The notes beneath the pieces are model-generated. The model was not told the origin of the DNA. It saw only the letters and a list, made by a program, of their open reading frames with translations, and made no database searches. Below, piece by piece: positions 8,181 through 16,330 of a stretch of 16,670 bases of DNA. This DNA comes from Stephanodiscus triporus. Lineage: Eukaryota; Bacillariophyta; Thalassiosirophyceae; Thalassiosirales; Thalassiosiraceae. Numbering within the stretch: the stretch's first letter is position 1; every line of letters begins with the position of its first letter. Position numbers and translations under genes: made by a program. The DNA is taken from the NCBI GenBank assembly GCA_036939755.1, contig JALLAZ010000370.1, forward strand, positions 1-16,670. The letters are read 5' to 3'.

Positions 8181-9086
8181 GATTATTATTATTTACTTAT
8201 TGTGTATGTTGTCGTCGACTCGACTTTTGCCATAATAATATATGTGTATTTGTATTGCGATCGTCGATCGTCGGCGGTACGAATTCGCTCGTTGTCGCCT
8301 TACACTCTCTGAGAGGGGAGGGCTCACCCTAACTCTTACACCTTTTTTCCCGTTACTGCTACATACACCATGGTAAACCGCCGCCCGCCGCCTAATACGG
8401 TACCATAGTTCACAGTCGACATTTCGGATGCGAGGAGAGAAATTTTCGAGATTAGATAGGGTACCTACTGTGTTACGTTACATACGTTTACATAAAATAT
8501 GGTAGGTGCAAACAAATTGACTGAGGACGAGAGCCAAGAGGGGTGTGTCTAGAGTAACTTTTAACATGATGATATGGAAGTGAAGCCATCGATCGTCGTG
8601 TAAAATATGCATCATATCTTGTCGTCCCTGCGTCGTTGGCGTGAGGCGATATTATATCGATGAAAAGAACTTGATTAATATTCTATCGAGGGATCATATG
8701 CAAGTTTCACTGCAACGTTCCGTGAAGATATTACCCGGCGCTGTACATAAGCACCAACTCCCCACTACTTATTGGTGGTTATTCAGCGCCCCATGCATAA
8801 AATTACGGAAAACAACATAGACTGACAATCCAAGAATAAGTATGGCAACGTGATAATACTATTGGACGTCTGTTACATAGCAATCGTCATCTCTACGCAC
8901 TTTTCCAGGACACTTCCATCACACGTGACAAGGGCAGAGAAAAAGAAGTGGTCGCTTCTTCGTCCAACCTCCGATAACGTCGACCTTCCATCGCCAAGGA
9001 AGGCTATTAATATTATAATCAAAGGGGCCAATGCGCGCGCGACGATCGATTTTGGCAAAAACGGGGCGGGAACGGACCGAGCGCTC
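8181..9086. other. Intergenic: AGFG-like promoter side and RIQ-like 3' side
   Basis: Both flanking genes are on the minus strand, so this holds the 5' region of the AGFG-like gene (near 8181) and the 3' UTR of the plastid gene (near 9086). It contains GATCGTCGATCGTCGG near 8259-8274, a hairpin at 8737-8790 and a CACGTG near 8922-8928. No tRNA-like cloverleaf or coding region was convincing. Confidence 0.4.
8737..8790. repeat. Imperfect stem-loop (about 17 bp paired)
   Basis: The outer arms GGCGCTG (8737-8743) and CAGCGCC (8784-8790) pair perfectly. After a small bulge, TAAGCACCAA pairs with TTGGTGGTTA with one mismatch, leaving a 14-nt loop (8758-8771). It could be a structured 3' UTR element, a small RNA or chance. 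Confidence 0.5.
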
Positions 9087-10321
9087 TCAGTTCTTGAGGT
9101 TCCCAACGGCCCCCCCGACCACCGCCAACACGACGCTCAGCGGCACGAGGAGCAATCCCGCCACGGCGCCGGCGCTCAGGCCCAAGAAGGGAACCTCGGC
9201 GCCGCTCGCGAAGAGGAACGCGTCCAATCCCGCCGCGCCCGCGGCCGCGAGGTAGAACGCCGGCGCCCCGACGCCCAACGCCCCTGCGATCAGCGGGAGT
9301 AGCAACGGCGCGCCCTCCACCGCGAGGGGGGCGACGCCGTTGATCAGGAGCTGCTGGTTGTTCGCCACGAGGCCGAGGACGCCGAGGTCCTCGAGCAGCG
9401 GCAGGAGCTTCTCGGCCTTGTCGAGGGTGAGTCCCTGCTTCTCGAGCTTGGAGAGCACGCCGAGCTCGGCGGTCTTCTCGAGGAGGCCGAGCTCGCGCAC
9501 TCGGGAGAGGACGGGATACTTGACGATTCATCGGGAGGGGGAGAATACCGGTGGGGAGGGAGAGGGGGGGGGGGGAAGAAGGACGAGAGAAAAGAATCGG
9601 TGAGACGGGCGATTGGCGTTTCGAAACGTTACGCATTCGTCTGATAGGGACGACGATCCGTCCCACGAGCGCGACGGGGCAGATTTTCTTCCCGTTGTTG
9701 CTTCCACCCCCCCACCCCCACCCTTACGCGCACAAGACATCCATCGAACACCGTTCGTTCACCATCCCGGCCAGTTTCGACCACCGCCATCGTGATCNGG
9801 TGGCGCGCGTCGTCGGGATTTTTATTCCCCCCCGCCGCGGACGACATCGTTCGGAGGGGGGGGAGACGAAAAAAAGTCCGCCCGACCGGGACGACCGCCA
9901 CCACGCGCCCCCCCCCCACCTCCCCCCGTGTCGCCCACGAACGAACGAACGAACGAACGGCAACAAACAAACAAACAAACAAACAAACAAACAAACCATC
10001 GACTATATATCTGTACTACTTCCTCTCTCTCTCTCTCTCTCTCCCTCTCTCTCTTCTCACCTGCCTGTTGAGCATGTTGTTCGGATCGACGCTGTTCAGC
10101 CATTTCTTGTAATTCGCCTCCCCGAGTATCAGCTGGGGGGTGTTCTCGACCTGATCCTCCGCGAAGGCGAAGCCGAAGTTCTCGTTGAGTCGGGTGGTGG
10201 TGGTGGTGGTCGTCGTCGTCGGTCGGATCGAGGAGTGGGAGGTCGACGACGTCGTGGGAGAGAAGGCGCCGGCGGAGACGACGAGGATCGACGCGGTCAG
10301 TAGGGACGCGAAAGGGGCCAT
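9087..10321 (-). CDS. Plastid thylakoid protein, DUF1118/RIQ-like (2 exons, 230 aa)
   Basis: Exon 1 is 10321-10061 (87 codons) and exon 2 is 9518-9087 (143 codons plus TGA). The GT-AG intron between them joins NMLNRQ to YPVLSRVREL in phase 0. The N-terminus has a hydrophobic signal peptide with the motif S-A-G-A|F-S-P, the diatom plastid-import junction with Phe at +1, followed by a Ser/Thr-rich transit region. Exon 2 has the leucine-rich repeated pattern GLLEKTAELGVLSKLEKQGL typical of DUF1118, then two to three hydrophobic segments, the last being LLLVPLSVVLAVVGGAVG. In Arabidopsis the DUF1118 proteins RIQ1 and RIQ2 act in thylakoids, affecting grana stacking, antenna organisation and non-photochemical quenching. 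A thylakoid-membrane role here is inference from family and targeting. One N (9798) falls in the intron. Confidence 0.82.
9519..10060 (-). other. Intron of the RIQ-like gene
   Basis: 542 bp on the minus strand, donor GTGAGA at 10060 and acceptor CAAG ending at 9519. On the coding strand it has a CT/C-rich 3' end with 12 C (plus-strand G run 9564-9575) 43 bp before the acceptor. It also contains three adjacent microsatellites and the window's only ambiguous base. Confidence 0.8.
9937..10053. repeat. Cluster of three microsatellites
   Basis: On the plus strand these are (ACGA)n at 9937-9958, (CAAA)n at 9964-9995 and (TC)n at about 10023-10053. All lie in the intron of the RIQ-like gene; the last is next to the 5' splice site and reads as an AG-rich tract on the coding strand. 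Confidence 0.9.
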
Positions 10322-10834
10322 GGTCGATATTTTTATTATTTTATCTGTGTCGTTGGAGGAGGAGGGATGCTTGAGCTCGAGTGCCGTCGGTCGGTGGATA
10401 CTCGTACTCGCTTTTGGTTTTTGAGTGGATTTAGTTGGAGCGCGAGGCGAGGCAGAAAGGAGGAGGAGGAAAGAATGACGACGACGACGACGACGATGGG
10501 AGATATGCCATTGATGGTGGGTGTGGATTCCGGAACTGCTTCCTACGTACGTCGGACCACGTGAACTGGGAAAAACGCGTGCGTGGTTGCGTTGTTTTTT
10601 GTTTTCCCCTCCTCCCCACTTCTTTCTCTCTCCTCCTTTTTTCTCTCCACACTATCATCTAATATCGTAAATATACGATATCTGATATCTTCAAGTCCCG
10701 GCCGCGCGCTTCGCGCCAACCAGCGTTGCGCGTTGGCCGAGCCCCCTTTCTTTCTCTTTCTCCACCGACGCCCCCGCCCCCCCCCCCAAAAAGAAAATAT
10801 CCAATCCAACCATTCTCGCATCTCCCATTTTCCC
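10322..10834. promoter_or_regulatory. Divergent upstream region (RIQ-like / prolyl hydroxylase)
   Basis: The region separates the ATG of the minus-strand plastid gene (10321) from the chosen ATG of the plus-strand hydroxylase (10835). It includes an (ACG)n tract at about 10477-10496, a CACGTG E-box at 10558-10563, an inverted repeat with 8-bp arms (10672-10679 and 10684-10691) and a T/C-rich leader with 11 C (10777-10787). A shared promoter is inferred from the divergent arrangement only. Confidence 0.45.
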
Positions 10835-11853
10835 ATGATGATCGCGACGATCGTCGCCGCGAGATGCTGCTCGCGCCTCGCCGCCGCCGCCACGACGACA
10901 ACGACGACGACGACGACGACCGCCAACTCCGTCCGTCCGCCGGCCCTCTCGCATCGATGTCCATGTCGTGGTCGCGGTCGTCTTCGTCTTCTTAGCTCGT
11001 GGTGGGGAAATCTCGAAAAAAACGACGACCTCGCCGCCGCCGCCTTCGGCTCGTCAGTCGTCGCGCCTCGCGGTCATCATCGCGGCGACTACTACGACGG
11101 AGATTATCGCTACTTCCGTCGTCCGTCGTTCCTCGTTGACGACCTCGATCGACGACGTCGTCGTCGATGTCGTCCGCTCCCCCCGTCGTCGAGCTGCTGC
11201 ACCGCGCGACGTTCTCTGTCGGCGGCGACGGCGGGGGCGTCGACGACGGTTGCCATCATCTCACCGGAGGACCTCGAGGCGAACATCCTACGCCTGTCGA
11301 CGTCGATGGCGCGGGGCCTGACCGATCGTGGCTACTGGACGAATTTCCACGACGACGACGACGACGACGACGAGCTCCTTCCGATGGACGTCGTTACGGC
11401 GATGCGACGTCAGGCGATCGCGCTTCGATTCGACGACGACCGATTCGAGCGGTCGTTCTCCGAGCGTATCGTTCCATTCACGGGCGAGGTCGAGAGGTTC
11501 GACAAGCCGGGGGTGTACGCGTGCGAGCCGGACGGTAGCGATTATTGTACGGCGCCGGACGTGCTCCATTACATCGCGACGGTGATGCGCGTGCTCCCGC
11601 GCGCGCTGAACGACGCGGTACGCGACGGCCTAGGGTTGAGGGGGGACGCGTTCAACGCCAAGCTCGCGGTGACAGGACCGGGTGGGTCCAAGTACCCCAG
11701 GCACGTCGATAACGTTTCCCCGTCGTCCTCCTACTCCTCCTCCTCCTCCTCCGCCGGCGGATACGACTCGAGGAAGCTCACGGCGATATTGTACCTTAAT
11801 CCGAATTGGAAGGAGGGGGACGGGGGCGAATTGCGACTGTACCTCGACCGTCA

Positions 11854-11890
<37 letters not shown>

Positions 11891-12211
11891 AATAAAGGAA
11901 GAGGAGGAGGAGGAGGAGGAGGAAGGTCGAAAGGGTTCGGGGTCGAGGGCGAAGGATACGTTGACCTTAGTCCCAGGGGCGGGAGGCTGGTGCTGTTCTG
12001 GAGCGACGAATCGCCTCACGAGGTGCTCGAGAACGCTCCCCATGTGATAGTGGCGGGAGGAGAAAACGAGGACGATGATGTTATCAACTACGACGACGGC
12101 GACGACCTATGCCGTGGGAGAGGGGGTTCGTCGTTCGATAGGTACGCCCTCACTATATGGGTGCCGTCGGACGACGCGAGCTTGGGTCGATCTTTCGTTA
12201 AGCCACGATAA
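10835..12211 (+). CDS. 2OG-Fe(II) prolyl hydroxylase, EGLN/PHD-like (458 aa)
   Basis: A single open frame ending TAA at 12211. The C-terminal half has the double-stranded beta-helix signature of EGLN/PHD-type prolyl hydroxylases: YPRHVDN with iron ligands H290 and D292, LTAILYLNPNWKEGDGGELR, FWSDESPHEV with the distal iron ligand H395, and RYALTIWV with R436 as the likely 2-oxoglutarate-binding arginine. The PHD family uses O2 and 2-oxoglutarate. In Toxoplasma and Dictyostelium, related enzymes hydroxylate Skp1, so oxygen-dependent control of an SCF ligase is a reasonable but untested guess. Asp and Gly tracts enlarge the loop after the HxD strand, and an acidic insert lengthens the H395-R436 gap to 41 residues. 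The ATG at 10835 was chosen over 10583 because it opens an Arg/Ala-rich, possibly mitochondrial presequence; the 84 upstream codons look like leader sequence. Confidence 0.82.
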
Positions 12212-12586
12212 CAAGTTACTCTATGAAAAATGCGACATGACATGGGATGAAATATATCATGGGCACGGTGGTGGGTGGGGAGGGTATTTACATAGCGGCG
12301 AAATAATTTGTTTGATTTTATAAATATGATAATGGGAATCCTTCCTCATGTTGCATTTTTTTTTAGTTGCACACAAGTTCGGGCAGCGATCCTTTCTTCC
12401 CGATCTTGGATTGAGTTTTCGTTTTACTTGTTCGGAGAGCGAAAGTCTCTACTGATGATTGAGGCACAGCAACTTTGACGAAACATATTTTAAAAATTCA
12501 AATTTAATTCGCATATTTTAAAATTCGAATTTAATTCGCAGTCACAATGCGGAAGTCAACCAATGTCGACAATGAGTGCATGACAC
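12212..12586. other. Convergent 3' intergenic region
   Basis: This lies between the tail-to-tail hydroxylase and Sac1 genes and is AT-rich compared with them. It contains a T run (about 12356-12364) and a tandem AT repeat. It most likely holds both 3' UTRs and polyadenylation signals. No ORF or RNA gene is seen. Confidence 0.5.
12484..12538. repeat. Two-copy AT-rich tandem repeat (27-28 bp)
   Basis: Copy 1 (12484-12511) and copy 2 (12512-12538) are directly adjacent and differ by one indel and one substitution; each contains AATTTAATTCG. It lies about 50 bp beyond the Sac1 stop codon, in its likely 3' UTR. Confidence 0.85.
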
Positions 12587-15500
12587 TCAGCTTCGATCTG
12601 AGTTCCGATCTTCGTCGTCAAGCGACGCGTAGAACCCGCACGCGATGGTTGCTGCAATAATGGCCGCCGAGAGAATGGGTGCTATAACTAGAAGGATTAA
12701 CGAGATGACAACAGTTCGTTTTGATGCAGAACCAAATACATTCCAGCCCTGCACCCTAGAGTTGCATCTAGTCTCTGCAATAGCATAATTTCCAGCGCCC
12801 TCGTCGTGGCCAGTTTCATCGTCATGGTCGAATGATGATCTTAGCGGATCAAGCGCATCATCTTCCAGCAACGGACGAATTCCGTCGCCCCCGGCAGCCG
12901 TGGACGTTACTTGCAGCAAAAATTCTGCGCTCGTTGGAGCATTATCCCGAGTGGTCTTACCTAGGAGCGAGCGCGACCAAAGGGATAGGTTACTCATGTA
13001 ATGACGCACATCCCCCATGAACCATTTCAGTCTCATTTTCGGTGTTTCTTTTCCGTCACTACTTCTTCTGATGACGTCGCCACCGAAAGATTCGCCCGAT
13101 TCAACCTTTATCCTAGCGTGCGTCTCATCGTATCCACGGCGTTTGCGAATCCTATGCGAAAGCTCTTTCAGCGTAAACAGGCGAGATAATTCGTCATTCG
13201 TCAGTGCCTCGAGCGAAGACGATGATGGCGTTATTGCCTCACTGTCAAACTCTGCATCGCCGACCAAGAGATCCATCCCTTCCTGACGATCGGCATCGAT
13301 GAAGTTGTTGAGATAATATCGCTGTAAAGAATTCACACCGTCGTCAAGGGCGCCCCTCCTCGTTCGTCGACCAGTCCGAGTGAAGTCGCCTTTGAGGGCC
13401 GGCGTCCCGGCGTACAATCGCGAAATCGCATCCGCATTGTCAGCCCAGAGGTAGCGGTGGGATTCCTCCCCGTCAGCCCACGGGAGAGTCATCGGGCGCC
13501 GTTTGTAAGCCACCACGCACTCGAGCGGAAGCGTTCGTCGACGGTTCGAAAACCTGGCCATCCTTTCGTGGATGTGCTTAAAGATGATGTATCGTCCGAA
13601 CATGCTCTGCACGACGTTGGTCCTGTCGAGACAGTCCATGCAATTCGTACGTACGACCCCATCTTGCAGGCTCCGAATCACCCAGGATGGACGATGATGT
13701 GTTGCATTTTCATCCTTTGCACTGCTACTGGCGTTGATGTCTTTCTTTTTTCTTGTCGTTGCCGACAAGACCGCGCTGAAATAGCCCTGATCGTTCAATG
13801 TCGGGACAACTAACTCCAATAGCTGGGATAGACGGTCGTAGCGGCCGCCTTTGCACTCGGCGTGAAAATCGAACCATATGTGCTCGATGGAGTTGGGCCG
13901 CAATAAGATACTGTAACCAAGAGTTGGTGGTGACGTTGACCCGTAACCGTCACTGTAAATATCTAAAACTGCATTGAGGACAGAATCGAATGCCCTGCCC
14001 AGTCGCCCTTGATCGCTGTGTTTATCTATCAAGTTCACCATCGCAATTTTTTTCACTGTCTTTTTCTTTCTTTTCGCATTCGAAGCACCAGCCGTGCTGT
14101 CAACCCCTACTACACTATCTGACGAAGACGGTGACAGTGTCTCTGATGAAGAATACGACGATGATGAATAGCGCCGTAACTCGCCCTGTAAATGATCACG
14201 CAAACCCCGAGCCTGCGCCATCGGGTCGACGCCAATATAAACGCGCGGTCTATACGTCATGACGTTGGACACCGGACTCGACCAATGCAATGGTATTGAT
14301 CCCCGCGTTTGGACGTGGGAGTAAACTTCGAGGAATCTGCTGTTGAGAGTAATGTTGTTGGTTGTGGCGTTGCCGTTGTCATCGCCGCCGATTCTGCCAT
14401 TGCCGCCGTCCTCGTGATTATCCCCGAGGCGAATGTCTCCGTGATATTTATTTTCACCGTTTCCGTCGTCATCGCCGCTCACGATGAAGCATATCTGCTC
14501 CGTTTCAGCATAATTCGCGACATTTCCCGCATCGTCGACGCCACGTCGTGTGAATCTCGTGCCAGCGCGATACTTTGATCGGCGGCTGATCAATATTTGG
14601 TCGTATCTTTCCTGTCTTGCGGTCGAAGACGACGGTGGAATGGCGACGCCGCGTTGCACGCCCACGAAGGCGGAGGTTACGGGAATAACGTGATCCAGAA
14701 GGCGAAAATACGGGGATGAGGAGAGGGATAACAGCGGTGACGACGACGACGACGACGACGACGACAAAGGAGATGGAAATGTCGGCGGAGGGAGCATTGA
14801 AAGCGCCGGTAATTCGTTCCAAAAGAATCGAGGATCGACGATGATGACTGCTGGCGCCGATTTTTTCGACCACACCGATTCTTCTGTTGGCGATGTCGCG
14901 TCGCCGCGCCGACCACTTGGTGCCGCCACGGCCCAATCAGATCCCCGCGACATCGTGTTTCTTGTTTTTGAGTATGCTTTCTCTACTTCATCGTCCGTGT
15001 CCTCTTTATCTACAACGTAATGCATCCACCATCGATGATTGTGACGATTATGACGATTATGGGATATCGTCGTCGTCGTCGTCGTCGTCATCATCATCGT
15101 CGATGCTGACAATGACTTTGACGCAGGCGTCGACTCGGAAAATAATTCCGAGAACGTGCGCTGCAGCGTGTGCGTCACGTCCGGTACGACTACGTCGTCA
15201 TCGACGTCTTCGCCGCCATGGACATCGTCGTCGTCGTCGTCGTCGTCGACGCGGCGGTCGCGGTAGTAGCGACGCGGGACGGTGAAGTAAAAATCGTGCT
15301 CGCGGAACGATCTGCGGAGGAGGCGGAGCTGTCTTGCCTCCTCCGATGGCAGTCCCGATGACGACGTCGAACGTCGAGGACGACGACCGTCGGCGTTGTC
15401 GTCGTCGCATTCGCCACGAAGGGAGACTATCTCGAGCGATTTTATCCTCCTCAATTCGAGCAAGGGGATGCGATCGTGTTCCCGCCCCCGTTTTTGCCGC

Positions 15501-16330
15501 ATTCGTCGTGACGAGTGACGAACGTCATCGCCACCGCCACCATCGCCATCATCACGGTCATCGTCGCTGACGACTTCGGTCGATGACGACCGAAACGATG
15601 GCGATTTATAGACCCCCTCGCTCTCGGTAATGAGCACGATGTGCGGTCCGGAATGAGGCAGGTGGTACACTCCGTAGATACCCTCGATCGGCACGAAGGC
15701 GTCATCTCCCTTGAGCTCCCGGTTGAGCCGGTGCCGAGTCATGTCGTAATAACGAGCCTGCAACGTCCCATACCTCCTCCAGCCACCGCCACCGAAGCCG
15801 CCGCCCAACGACGGAGATTCGGACAATTCCACGTACGTCGCTCCCTCGACGGTCGCTCTGTCTTCGTCGATCGCGTCGTCGTAGTCATCGATGCCATCAC
15901 GCGACAATTTGAACACCAACGACGATCCCGCCGTCGATCCCGACGACGGAAGACGGACCCACAGCCTCCCCGTCATAGGATTGTCGACGTCTTCCACCCC
16001 CTCACGACGATGACGACGGCCGCGATTTTTCGGCCTCGACCCCGACGACGCGAGGCGATCGCCGTGACGACGCGACCCGACCCCCGTGGTGCGGGTTCCG
16101 CCGGCCGCCGCGGCGCCGACGGCGGTCGAGGAGATCGTCGCGCACGAGACGAGGACGAGGACGTGGACGAGGACGAGGACGCGACTCTTGAGGCTCATGG
16201 ATTGTTGAAGCATCCCGTCGCTCTCTATTCTTCTACTCATACTCTGATGGCGGGTCCGACGCCGCCGCCACCATCGCCACCAGCCTCGTATTATCATCGT
16301 GCGGCGGGACGATGAGGACATGGGCGGCAT
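12587..16330 (-). CDS. Sac1-type phosphoinositide phosphatase (up to 1247 aa)
   Basis: An uninterrupted frame ending TGA at 12587. SAC-domain landmarks occur in order, numbered from the ATG at 16330: RFFWNEL near 501, YRAGTRFTRRGVDDAGN near 590, QTRGSIPLHW near 673, the catalytic CX5R motif RTNCMDCLDRTN (C897, R903), LWADNADA near 960 and TRTGRRTRRGAL near 982. Residues about 1206-1235 form a hydrophobic membrane segment or hairpin, as in ER/Golgi Sac1, which dephosphorylates PI4P and other monophosphoinositides. The protein is about twice the usual 580-600 residues because of Asp, Ser, Thr and His/Asn-rich inserts between conserved blocks. The start is uncertain: M45 (16198) would begin a signal-peptide-like stretch encoded by a GAGGAC repeat, while M119 (15976, MTGRLWVRLP) resembles the start of canonical Sac1. 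No intron is needed. Confidence 0.88.
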   Translation of the reverse strand: MPPMSSSSRRTMIIRGWWRWWRRRRTRHQSMSRRIESDGMLQQSMSLKSRVLVLVHVLVLVSCATISSTAVGAAAAGGTRTTGVGSRRHGDRLASSGSRPKNRGRRHRREGVEDVDNPMTGRLWVRLPSSGSTAGSSLVFKLSRDGIDDYDDAIDEDRATVEGATYVELSESPSLGGGFGGGGWRRYGTLQARYYDMTRHRLNRELKGDDAFVPIEGIYGVYHLPHSGPHIVLITESEGVYKSPSFRSSSTEVVSDDDRDDGDGGGGDDVRHSSRRMRQKRGREHDRIPLLELRRIKSLEIVSLRGECDDDNADGRRPRRSTSSSGLPSEEARQLRLLRRSFREHDFYFTVPRRYYRDRRVDDDDDDDDVHGGEDVDDDVVVPDVTHTLQRTFSELFSESTPASKSLSASTMMMTTTTTTTISHNRHNRHNHRWWMHYVVDKEDTDDEVEKAYSKTRNTMSRGSDWAVAAPSGRRGDATSPTEESVWSKKSAPAVIIVDPRFFWNELPALSMLPPPTFPSPLSSSSSSSSSPLLSLSSSPYFRLLDHVIPVTSAFVGVQRGVAIPPSSSTARQERYDQILISRRSKYRAGTRFTRRGVDDAGNVANYAETEQICFIVSGDDDGNGENKYHGDIRLGDNHEDGGNGRIGGDDNGNATTNNITLNSRFLEVYSHVQTRGSIPLHWSSPVSNVMTYRPRVYIGVDPMAQARGLRDHLQGELRRYSSSSYSSSETLSPSSSDSVVGVDSTAGASNAKRKKKTVKKIAMVNLIDKHSDQGRLGRAFDSVLNAVLDIYSDGYGSTSPPTLGYSILLRPNSIEHIWFDFHAECKGGRYDRLSQLLELVVPTLNDQGYFSAVLSATTRKKKDINASSSAKDENATHHRPSWVIRSLQDGVVRTNCMDCLDRTNVVQSMFGRYIIFKHIHERMARFSNRRRTLPLECVVAYKRRPMTLPWADGEESHRYLWADNADAISRLYAGTPALKGDFTRTGRRTRRGALDDGVNSLQRYYLNNFIDADRQEGMDLLVGDAEFDSEAITPSSSSLEALTNDELSRLFTLKELSHRIRKRRGYDETHARIKVESGESFGGDVIRRSSDGKETPKMRLKWFMGDVRHYMSNLSLWSRSLLGKTTRDNAPTSAEFLLQVTSTAAGGDGIRPLLEDDALDPLRSSFDHDDETGHDEGAGNYAIAETRCNSRVQGWNVFGSASKRTVVISLILLVIAPILSAAIIAATIACGFYASLDDEDRNSDRS

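Noticed and set aside
8181..9086. tRNA or snRNA gene
   Set aside because: No A/B-box pair or cloverleaf could be assembled; only an isolated hairpin is present.
10583..10834. Extended 542-aa form of the hydroxylase from the ATG at 10583
   Set aside because: The extra 84 codons are read from T/C-rich leader with a C run and carry no domain; the ATG at 10835 opens a presequence-like stretch.
15641..16315. Long plus-strand ORF opposite Sac1 (224 codons)
   Set aside because: Arg/Asp-rich shadow of the triplet-biased Sac1 coding strand, with no motif of its own.
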